Positions 55,980 to 64,000 of a stretch of 64,000 nucleotides of DNA are shown here, one piece after another. The DNA lies in the NCBI RefSeq assembly GCF_030814015.1, contig NZ_JAUSUL010000005.1, positions 243,605 to 307,604 on the forward strand. The letters run 5' to 3'. A model generated the notes under the pieces. That model ran no database searches and was not told the DNA's origin. It saw only the letters and a list, made by a program, of their open reading frames with translations. This DNA comes from Amorphus orientalis (GTDB lineage Bacteria > Pseudomonadota > Alphaproteobacteria > Rhizobiales > Amorphaceae). The position numbers were made by a program, and so were the translations under genes. Position 1 is the stretch's first letter. Every line of letters starts with the position of its first letter.

Positions 55980-56351
55980 TCAGACCAGCCAGGTCTGCGG
56001 ATTCTCGATCGGCTCGCTCTTGCCCGTCGCCTGCAATCCCTTCACGCAGCGCACGACGCCCCAGATGGCGACGGCGATGAACAGGAGAAAGCCGATCCCG
56101 ACGACCGCGAGCACGGCGCTGATCAGGCTGTAGAGCAGGCCGATCCAGAACGTGCGGATCTGGTACGTGTAGTGGCTGACGACCCATCCGTCGGCCTTGC
56201 CGCGGCTGATATAGGCGAAGATCACGCCGACGATCGCCGTCACGCCGACCACGAGGCTGGCGAGATAGAGCACGTAGATCAACTGGAGATTGGACTTTCC
56301 CGGATCGAACATGCCGGGCTGGGTCTGGGAGGAGGCGACCGGGTCGCTCAT
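55980..56351 (-). CDS. DUF4870-like small membrane protein inside the glc operon
   Basis: 123 residues, three hydrophobic segments (about 23-48, 65-85, 87-105). Family-like patterns: QLIYVLYLASLVVGVTAIVG, WVVSHYTYQIRTFWIG, VAIWGVVRCVKGLQA. Function unknown for the family. It sits between glcE and glcF (84 and 51 bases), a non-canonical position, possibly anchoring or regulating the glycolate oxidase. Confidence 0.82.
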   Translation of the reverse strand: MSDPVASSQTQPGMFDPGKSNLQLIYVLYLASLVVGVTAIVGVIFAYISRGKADGWVVSHYTYQIRTFWIGLLYSLISAVLAVVGIGFLLFIAVAIWGVVRCVKGLQATGKSEPIENPQTWLV

Positions 56352-56435
56352 CTGGGAGGCTCCTTCTTCGATGGTCCGAACCGCGCCGCCGGCTTGAGCG
56401 ACGCCCCCGGGAGAATCGCCGATCTCCGCGACAGG

Positions 56436-57674
56436 TCAATGATCCGTCCACATCCGGTTCGGGTTGAGAACCCCCGAAGGGTCGAACTGGGCCTTGATCC
56501 GCCGGCTGAGCGCTGCCACGCCCGGCGCCTCGGGCTGAAACGGCGCAACCGTCCGTCGGGTTTCCTCCGGTGCCCGAATCAGCGTCGCGTGCCCGCCGCC
56601 GCGATCGGCGACGGCCCGCCGGATCGCCTCGGCGCCGGCATTGCCCGCAGCGGACGTCTCGATCCAGACAAGCCCCCCGCCCCAGTCGTACCAGGCGCGC
56701 AGCTCGCGTTCGGAGCGGATGGCCGCCACCAGCTCCGGCCCCGCGCTCGGCGCCACGGAGACGCGCCACACCGCCGTATCCGACGACGCGGCGAAGGCAA
56801 GGCAATCACGGACGCCGCGCCACAAGGCCCCGGTCGGTTCCTCCGCCAGGACGCGCGGCCGGCCGAACGGCTTGAGCAGGGCCGCGAGGGCGTCGAGCCG
56901 GGCCCTCACCGAGGCGGCGAAGCCCTCCAGCCGGACCGCCGTCACGGCTCCCTCCGGAGCGTCGATGCCGGCGAGGCCCGCCACGGTGTCGGCCGGAAGG
57001 TGGGCCGCGCCTGAGACATCGGCAGGGGATCCGAGCGCCGCCGACAGCGCCTTGACGGCGGCCGCATCCGACAGGCCGTCGAGCACGAGGGTCGCCGCCA
57101 TCTCGCTCACCGGCAGCACCTTGACGGTCACGGCCGTCAGAACCGCCAGCGTTCCCCAGGAGCCGGCAAGGCCGCGGGCGAGGTCATAGCCGGTGACGTT
57201 CTTCACCACCCGGCCGCCGGACTTGAAGATCTCCGCCCGGCCGGACACCGCCTCGATCCCGAGCGCGTGGTCGCGCGCCGCTCCCGAACGGATCCGGCGC
57301 GGCCCGGACAGGTTCGCGGCGATCAGCCCGCCCAGCGTTCCCTCGCCCGGCGTGCCGCCCAGCAGGGCTGAATAATCGCACGGCTCGAAGGCGAGTTCCT
57401 GCCCCGCTTCCGAAAGGGCCGCCCGGATCTCGGCAAGCGACGTTCCGGCCCGCGCCGACAGCACCAGCTCTTCCGGCTCGTAGAGGGTGATGCCGGACAC
57501 GGCGGAAAGATCGAGCACATGCCCGGCCGCCACCGGCCGGCCGATTGCCCGTTTGCTGCCGGTCCCAAGAACTTCGAGCGGGGTTTCGGTCGCGACCGCC
57601 CATTCCACGACCTCGCGCACCGCTTCGGGCGTATCGGGCCGGCTGGTTTCGATCCGCATGTCGGCCAAAGCCAT
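56436..57674 (-). CDS. glcE: Glycolate oxidase FAD-binding subunit GlcE
   Basis: 412 residues, starting 6 bases after glcD. FAD_binding_4 type domain: ETPLEVLGTGSKRAIGRP, VLSARAGTSLAEIRAAL, GTPGEGTLGGLIAANLSGPR, then KSGGRVVKNVTGYDLARGL. The C-terminal part (ALSRRIKAQFDPSGVLNPNRM) matches the usual GlcE end. Works with GlcD and GlcF in glycolate oxidation. Confidence 0.96.
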   Translation of the reverse strand: MALADMRIETSRPDTPEAVREVVEWAVATETPLEVLGTGSKRAIGRPVAAGHVLDLSAVSGITLYEPEELVLSARAGTSLAEIRAALSEAGQELAFEPCDYSALLGGTPGEGTLGGLIAANLSGPRRIRSGAARDHALGIEAVSGRAEIFKSGGRVVKNVTGYDLARGLAGSWGTLAVLTAVTVKVLPVSEMAATLVLDGLSDAAAVKALSAALGSPADVSGAAHLPADTVAGLAGIDAPEGAVTAVRLEGFAASVRARLDALAALLKPFGRPRVLAEEPTGALWRGVRDCLAFAASSDTAVWRVSVAPSAGPELVAAIRSERELRAWYDWGGGLVWIETSAAGNAGAEAIRRAVADRGGGHATLIRAPEETRRTVAPFQPEAPGVAALSRRIKAQFDPSGVLNPNRMWTDH

Positions 57675-57680
57675 GGCGCC

Positions 57681-59177
57681 TCAGAACCTCGGAATGTCGG
57701 GAAAAGGCAGCGCGCCGCGGTGGATGTGCATCCGGCCAAGCTCGGCGCACCGGTGCAGGGTCGGGAACACCTTGCCCGGATTGAGCAGGTGCTTCTCGTC
57801 GAAGGCGCACTTGACCCGCTGCTGCTGTTTCAGGTCGTCCTCGGTGAACATCGCCGGCATTAGGTCGCGCTTTTCGACCCCCACCCCGTGCTCCCCGGTC
57901 AGGCAGCCGCCGACCTCGACGCACAGCTTCAGGATCTCGCCGCCGAACTCCTCCGCCCGCTCCAGCTCGCCCGGCTTGTTGGCATCGTAGAGGATCAGCG
58001 GATGCAGGTTGCCGTCGCCGGCGTGGAACACGTTCGCCACGCCGAGCCCGTAGGTCTGCGACAGCTCGCCCATCCGGTGCAGGACCTGGGGCAGCATCTT
58101 GCGGGGGATCGTGCCGTCCATGCAGTAGTAGTCGGGCGAAACCCGCCCCACCGCCGGGAAGGCCGCCTTGCGGCCGGCCCAGAACCGCGCCCGCTCCTCC
58201 TCCGACTGGGAGACGCGGATGTGGGACGCCCCGTTGGCGCGGGCGTGATGCTCGACCTTCTCCAGGAGATGATCGACCTCGACCGCCGGCCCGTCGAGTT
58301 CCACGATCAAGAGCGCCTCGCAGTCGCGCGGATAGCCGGCGTGGACGAAATCCTCCGCCGCCAGGATCGCCGTTTTGTCCATCATCTCCATGCCGGCCGG
58401 AATGATGCCGGCGGCGATGATTTCGGCCACGCACGAGCCGGCCGCCTCGCTGGACGGAAACCCGATCAGGAGCGCCCGCGCCGTCTCCGGGGCCTTCAGG
58501 ATGCGCACCGTGACCTCGGTGACGACCGCCAGAAGCCCCTCCGATCCGACCATGAACGCCAGCAGGTCGTAGCCGCCGGAATCGAGATGGCGGCCGCCGA
58601 TCCGCATCACCTCGCCGGTGATCAGGACCACTTCCAGCCCGAGCACGTTGTTGGTGGTGAGCCCGTATTTGAGGCAGTGCACCCCGCCGGCATTTTCCGC
58701 GACGTTGCCGCCGATCGAACAGGCGATCTGGGACGAGGGATCCGGCGCATAGTAGAAACCGTTCGCCTCCACCGCCCGGGTCACCCCAAGGTTGGTGACG
58801 CCCGGCTGGGCGCGCACGATCCGGTCCTCGAAGTCGATCTCCAGGATGCGGTTGAACTTCGTCATCGACAGGAGAACCGCGTCCGCCAGCGGCAGCGCGC
58901 CGCCCGACAGCGACGTCCCTGCCCCGCGCGGCACAACCTTGACGTCATTCTCGTAGCAGTACGCAAGGACGCGGCTGACCTGATCGACCGTCTCAGGCAG
59001 GACCACGACGAGCGGCGTCTGGCGGTAGGCCGTCAGCCCGTCGGATTCGTAGGCCCGCATCTCCACATCGTCGACGATCACCCCTTCGCCGGGCACGATT
59101 TTCCTGAGATCCGCTGCGATTTCGCTGCGCCGTCCGAGCGTTTCCCGGCTCGGCTCCGGCATGGCCAGTGCAGTCAT
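57681..59177 (-). CDS. glcD: Glycolate oxidase catalytic FAD subunit GlcD
   Basis: 498 residues from the ATG at 59177 (GGAGGA upstream). FAD-binding_4 domain: VVPRGAGTSLSGGALPL, QPGVTNLGVTRAVEANG, SQIACSIGGNVAENAGG, and GGRHLDSGGYDLLAFMVGSE. FAD-oxidase C domain ends HAGDGNLHPLILYDAN and GEHGVGVEKRDLM. First gene of glcD-glcE-DUF4870-glcF, divergent from the LysR gene. Confidence 0.97.
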   Translation of the reverse strand: MTALAMPEPSRETLGRRSEIAADLRKIVPGEGVIVDDVEMRAYESDGLTAYRQTPLVVVLPETVDQVSRVLAYCYENDVKVVPRGAGTSLSGGALPLADAVLLSMTKFNRILEIDFEDRIVRAQPGVTNLGVTRAVEANGFYYAPDPSSQIACSIGGNVAENAGGVHCLKYGLTTNNVLGLEVVLITGEVMRIGGRHLDSGGYDLLAFMVGSEGLLAVVTEVTVRILKAPETARALLIGFPSSEAAGSCVAEIIAAGIIPAGMEMMDKTAILAAEDFVHAGYPRDCEALLIVELDGPAVEVDHLLEKVEHHARANGASHIRVSQSEEERARFWAGRKAAFPAVGRVSPDYYCMDGTIPRKMLPQVLHRMGELSQTYGLGVANVFHAGDGNLHPLILYDANKPGELERAEEFGGEILKLCVEVGGCLTGEHGVGVEKRDLMPAMFTEDDLKQQQRVKCAFDEKHLLNPGKVFPTLHRCAELGRMHIHRGALPFPDIPRF

Positions 59178-59308
59178 CCGTCCTCCCCGGCGGCCCGGTG
59201 ATCCGGTTTCCGCCGCGCCGGCGTCTGGACATGCCGAACGCCGGCCATACTTATTGACTTTCGACCGGCCTCTCGGACCGGTTTGCTCAGAAGTTGTAGA
59301 AGCGGGAT

Positions 59309-59339
59309 CGGCCGGATCCAGGATTTTCTGGATTGGCCG
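59309..59339. promoter_or_regulatory. Dyad operator between glcD and the LysR gene
   Basis: CGGCC-GG-ATCCAG-GATTTT-CTGGAT-T-GGCCG: the inner ATCCAG/CTGGAT arms are perfect with a 6-base AT-rich centre, and the CGGCC arms extend it. This fits the LysR T-N11-A type of site. It lies 38 bases before the LysR start and 132 before glcD. Confidence 0.65.
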
Positions 59340-59376
59340 CACCAAAACCGCCCACGCCCGGACAGGTTGCCACAGA

Positions 59377-60321
59377 ATGAGCGACATCACCGACATGGAA
59401 ATTTTCGCTCGCGTCGTCGGAGCCGGCTCCATGTCGGCCGCCGGACGCGAGATGGGCCTGTCGCCCGCCGTGATTTCCAAACGAATCCGCCGGCTGGAAA
59501 CCCGTCTCGGCACCCGTCTCCTGCAGCGGACCACCCGCCAGCTCGCGCTGACGGAAGCGGGCCAGGGCTACTATGAGCGGGTGCTGGGCATCCTGGCATC
59601 TATCGAGGAGGCGGAAACCTTTGTAACCCGCCGCTCGACCATGGCGCGCGGGACGCTGAAGGTCTCGGCCCCCACCTCGTTCGGGCGGCTTCACATCGCC
59701 CCTCACCTCAAGCGCTTCATCGAGCTGCACGACGATCTTCAGATCAACCTGGTCCTGTCCGACAGCTTCGTGGATGTGGTCGCGGAAGGCTACGATCTGG
59801 CCATCCGCATCGCGGAGCTCGACGATTCGAGCCTCGTGGCGCGGCGGCTCGCCCCCGTCCACCGGGTTTTGTGCGCAGCACCGTCCTATCTGGAAAGCCA
59901 CGGCACGCCGGCTTCGATCGCCGACCTGGAGGACCACGTCACCCTGGCTGCGGCCCAGCAGATCCCCTGGCACCTGGACGGACCGAAGGGCGAGGTCGTG
60001 GTGCGCCCGAGCGGTCCGCTCTCCACCAACTCCAGCGAGGTCGTCCGCGAGGCCGTGCTGTCCGGTCTCGGCGTGGCGCTGCGCTCGACCTGGGACGTGG
60101 GGCCGGATCTCGCCGCGGGGCGGCTGCGGATCGTGCTGCCGAACTACCGCGCGTCGGACCGGGTCGCGGTCCACGCGATCTATCCCACCCGCCGGTTCGT
60201 GCCGGCCAAGGTGCGGCTGTTCATCGATTTCCTGGCCGATCTCTATGCGCCCCACCCCTATTGGGACGAGGGGCTTCAGGACGCGGTTCCGGAGATGGAG
60301 AAGGAGCCCGCACGGCCCTGA
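59377..60321 (+). CDS. LysR-type regulator, likely of the glc operon
   Basis: 314 residues from the ATG at 59377. Winged helix-turn-helix (MEIFARVVGAGSMSAAGREM, LSPAVISKRIRRLETRLGTR) and a LysR substrate-binding half (LKVSAPTSFGRLHIAPHLKR, DLAIRIAELDDSSLVARRLA). This is the CrgA/DsdC-type subclass common in rhizobia. Its divergence from glcD across a strong dyad implies it controls both itself and glycolate oxidation (inference). Confidence 0.9.
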   Translation: MSDITDMEIFARVVGAGSMSAAGREMGLSPAVISKRIRRLETRLGTRLLQRTTRQLALTEAGQGYYERVLGILASIEEAETFVTRRSTMARGTLKVSAPTSFGRLHIAPHLKRFIELHDDLQINLVLSDSFVDVVAEGYDLAIRIAELDDSSLVARRLAPVHRVLCAAPSYLESHGTPASIADLEDHVTLAAAQQIPWHLDGPKGEVVVRPSGPLSTNSSEVVREAVLSGLGVALRSTWDVGPDLAAGRLRIVLPNYRASDRVAVHAIYPTRRFVPAKVRLFIDFLADLYAPHPYWDEGLQDAVPEMEKEPARP

Positions 60322-60446
60322 GCACGAACCCGGACGCACGTCGCCGCAGCGGCAATGGCGGCGGGAAGCGTTCTGTTGCGCGTTGCTCATGACGAGCGGC
60401 CCCGTTATTAGTGCCCGGGAGTGAAATTCACGATTGAGGACGACAG

Positions 60447-60617
60447 ATGGCTGAGCACAGCTCCGGCGGCGCGCACGCGGCCAGCGACGAAGGTCACATG
60501 AATGCGATGGACTACGCCGAGCACGAGCGCACGTATGGCGGCTTTCTCAAGGTCCTCAAGTGGGGCACCATCACGGTCGTCATCATCCTGGCGCTGATGG
60601 GTCTGTTCCTGACCTGA
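60447..60617 (+). CDS. aa3-type cytochrome c oxidase subunit IV
   Basis: 56 residues, too short for most gene callers: MAEHSSGGAHAASDEGHMN, then MDYAEHERTYGGFLKVLKWG and a single membrane helix (TITVVIILALMGLFL). The DYAEHERTYGGF block is the bacterial aa3 subunit IV signature (PF07835). GAGGACGAC precedes the ATG. In many alphaproteobacteria this gene sits just before the transhydrogenase genes, as here. Role in the oxidase is accessory. Confidence 0.92.
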   Translation: MAEHSSGGAHAASDEGHMNAMDYAEHERTYGGFLKVLKWGTITVVIILALMGLFLT

Positions 60618-60860
60618 TCCCGCGTCCGGGGAGGTCCGGCGGCATTCGCCGGATCCGGACGGCCCGCCGTGTTGGACAGACACTGCCGGCGTCGACCACA
60701 CTTGTGGCGTCGCCCAGTCGACCTGAGCCGTTTCCGATCGGCGGGAAGTCCCGGCCGACGGCGAGGGCTTCTGTTTCCGTACCATGAGCGAGTTCCGTGC
60801 GTTCGCACCGGTTCAGTCTGAACGGAACGCGCTCGAAGGCGAATGAGGGGAGTTTGCCGC

Positions 60861-62024
60861 ATGCGCATTGGCGTACCGCGAGAGGCCGAACACGAGCCGC
60901 GCGTTGCCGTTACGCCGGATTCGGTGAAGCGGTTTACGGGACTGGGGGCGACGGTCGCCGTCGCAAGCGGCGCCGGAGAGCGCTCGCGCATACCGGACGC
61001 GCACTTCGCCGAGGCGGGTGCGGAGATCGTATCGTCCTCTGCCGACGCCCTGCGCGATGCCGATCTCGTCCTCAAGGTCGAGCGGCCCAGCGGTGAGGAA
61101 ATCGACCAGATCCGCGAAGGCGCCGTCGTCGTCGCGATCATGGACCCGTACGGCAACGACGGGCCGCTGCAGCACATGGCCGGGCGCGGCCTCGTGGCCT
61201 TCGCCATGGAGCTGATGCCGCGCATCACCCGGGCCCAGTCCATGGACGTGCTGTCGAGCCAGGCGAACCTGGGCGGCTATCAGGCCGTGATCGACGCCGC
61301 CGAGGTCTACGACCGCGCGATCCCGATGATGATGACCGCCGCCGGCACCGTTCCGGCCGCCAAGGCGTTCGTCATGGGCGCCGGCGTCGCGGGCCTGCAG
61401 GCCATTGCGACCGCCCGCCGTCTGGGTGCCGCCGTGTCCGCCACCGACGTGCGCCCGGCCGCCAAGGAGCAGGTCGCCTCGCTCGGCGCCAAGTTCATCG
61501 CGGTCGAGGACGACGAGTTCAAGGCCGCCGAAACCGCCGGCGGCTACGCCAAGGAGATGTCGGAGGAGTACCGCAAGAAGCAGGCGGAGCTCATCGCCGA
61601 TCACATCTCCAAGCAGGACATCGTCATCACCACGGCGCTGATCCCGGGCCGGCCCGCGCCGCGCCTGATCACCCGCGAGATGCTGGAAAGCATGAAGCCC
61701 GGCTCGGTGGTGGTCGATCTGGCCGTCGAGCGCGGCGGCAACGTCGAGGGCTCCGAGCCGGACAAGGTGGTCGAGGTCGGACCGGTCCGCGTGATCGGCT
61801 ACCGCAACATGCCCGGCCGCATCGCCGCCTCCGCGTCGCTGCTCTACGGCAAGAACCTCTACACCTTCGTCGAGAGCGTGATGGTGGACAAGGAGACGAA
61901 GGCCCTCTCGATCAACTGGGAGGATGACATCGTCAAGGCCACGGCGCTGACCCGGGACGGCAAGGTCGTCCACCCGAACTTCGCGCCCGCGGCCGAGACC
62001 CAGGACAACGGGGGGCAGGAATGA
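60861..62024 (+). CDS. pntAA: NAD(P) transhydrogenase subunit alpha part 1
   Basis: 387 residues from the ATG at 60861 (GAGGGGAG 9 bases upstream). NAD(H)-binding domain [62 protein letters not shown] with the GAGVAGLQA dinucleotide motif, and [20 protein letters not shown]. Forms the proton-pumping transhydrogenase with PntAB and PntB. Overlaps pntAB by 4 bases. Confidence 0.97.
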   Translation: MRIGVPREAEHEPRVAVTPDSVKRFTGLGATVAVASGAGERSRIPDAHFAEAGAEIVSSSADALRDADLVLKVERPSGEEIDQIREGAVVVAIMDPYGNDGPLQHMAGRGLVAFAMELMPRITRAQSMDVLSSQANLGGYQAVIDAAEVYDRAIPMMMTAAGTVPAAKAFVMGAGVAGLQAIATARRLGAAVSATDVRPAAKEQVASLGAKFIAVEDDEFKAAETAGGYAKEMSEEYRKKQAELIADHISKQDIVITTALIPGRPAPRLITREMLESMKPGSVVVDLAVERGGNVEGSEPDKVVEVGPVRVIGYRNMPGRIAASASLLYGKNLYTFVESVMVDKETKALSINWEDDIVKATALTRDGKVVHPNFAPAAETQDNGGQE

Positions 62025-62500
62025 GCGAGACAGTTTCGCAAAACGCGGTCGACCAGGCCCGGCAGGCCGCCGAAATCGCGCGGCAGGCCGCCGAGAACGC
62101 CGAGGCCGCCGCGCGCGCGGCCGAAGCCCAGCTCCTGGCACCGCCGGACGGCGTCGTCGACGGCCTCGCCGCGGCGGCCCATACGGCGAGCGGCGGCATG
62201 ATCGATCCGTTCGTGTTTCGCCTGTCGATCTTCGTGCTGGCGATCTTCGTCGGCTACTACGTGGTCTGGTCGGTGACCCCGGCGCTGCACACCCCGCTTA
62301 TGTCGGTCACCAACGCGATCTCCAGCGTCATCGTCGTCGGCGCGCTTCTGGCCGTCGGCATCGACCTGTCCGCCTCCGACGGTGCCGTGTGGGCGCGGAT
62401 CTTCGGCTTCCTCGCACTGGTCATGGCGAGCGTGAACATCTTCGGTGGCTTCCTCGTCACCAGCCGCATGCTGTCCATGTACAAGAAGAAGCAGAAGTGA
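62021..62500 (+). CDS. pntAB: NAD(P) transhydrogenase subunit alpha part 2 (membrane)
   Basis: 159 residues. A helical Ala/Glu-rich N-terminus ([20 protein letters not shown]) precedes the membrane part with [40 protein letters not shown] and [20 protein letters not shown], the standard domain II helices. Start overlaps the pntAA stop. The long soluble lead is typical of the split alphaproteobacterial form. Confidence 0.95.
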   Translation: MSETVSQNAVDQARQAAEIARQAAENAEAAARAAEAQLLAPPDGVVDGLAAAAHTASGGMIDPFVFRLSIFVLAIFVGYYVVWSVTPALHTPLMSVTNAISSVIVVGALLAVGIDLSASDGAVWARIFGFLALVMASVNIFGGFLVTSRMLSMYKKKQK

Positions 62501-62513
62501 GGGGCCGGAACCG

Positions 62514-63905
<1,392 letters not shown>

Positions 63906-63957
63906 GAGCAAATCCAGGAAAAGTGGGAACCGGTCTTCCGTCCGGATTTGCGTCAGA
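63906..63957 (+). repeat. Hairpin repeat behind pntB, related to the recA array
   Basis: Outer stem CAAATCC (63909-63915) with GGATTTG (63944-63950), inner GGAA-related stem, and the conserved loop GTGGGAACCGG, then CGTCAGAATA. Same family as the four units behind recA but with a different, compensated outer stem. Starts within 4 bases of the pntB stop. Confidence 0.75.
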
Positions 63958-64000
63958 ATAACCGCTCACGCCAGCTCGCGATGCTCGCGGCTCCGCGTGG

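Noticed and set aside
53436..57014. 1192-codon plus-strand frame
   Set aside because: Lies opposite the transglycosylase, glcF, DUF4870-like and glcE genes; an artefact of GC-rich codon positions.

Overview
The window is high-GC DNA (roughly two thirds G+C by eye) from an alphaproteobacterium, most likely of the Hyphomicrobiales (rhizobial order). The evidence is a CckA cell-cycle kinase, a nearly cysteine-free DksA, an alphaproteobacterial SOS box (GTTC-N7-GTTC) in front of recA, ALA synthase (C4 haem route), a split PntAA/PntAB/PntB transhydrogenase preceded by a tiny aa3-oxidase subunit IV gene, a HisKA_2/HWE-type kinase, and extragenic repeats of a type common in rhizobia. I recognise no rRNA, tRNA, CRISPR array, prophage or intact insertion sequence.

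Layout. 1-6461 (-): giant autotransporter running off the left edge. 6462-7698: AT-richer spacer with decayed-looking coding traces. 7699-9309: thiM-thiD. 9313-15566 (-): cyclic-nucleotide-type K+ channel, alaS with an AT-rich in-frame insertion, a repeat-filled gap, and SOS-controlled recA. 15857-21508: DUF2254 protein, cckA, FliO-like protein, dksA. 21738-29606: MoxR ATPase, SixA-like phosphatase, LysE exporter, GAF histidine kinase, ycjX-ycjF, GNAT, and the CoxE-like VWA partner of MoxR. 29619-31775: higBA toxin-antitoxin, small genes, a cold-shock gene and a truncated gene copy, the patchiest part of the window. 31771-33957 (-): ClpP-like membrane protein and a coiled-coil membrane protein.

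34130-46849 is the most unusual locus. Two divergent operons each begin with a short two-helix sensor gene followed by a sensor fused to an MFS-type membrane domain. The left operon continues with an orphan ABC-type binding protein and a GNAT; the right continues with an RsbU/SpoIIE-type phosphatase. An RsbW-like kinase and an RsbV-like STAS protein flank the left end, and a PAS-adenylate cyclase and a GT-B-like protein the right. It looks like a partner-switching signalling module fed by several related periplasmic sensors.

46875-60321: fatty-acid type dehydrogenase and enoyl-CoA hydratase, hemA with terminator, a chemoreceptor, lytic transglycosylase, and the glcDEF glycolate oxidase operon (with a DUF4870-like gene inside) divergent from a LysR regulator across a strong dyad. 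60447-63905: aa3-oxidase subunit IV and pntAA-pntAB-pntB. The window ends in a hairpin repeat of the same family as the four-copy array behind recA.
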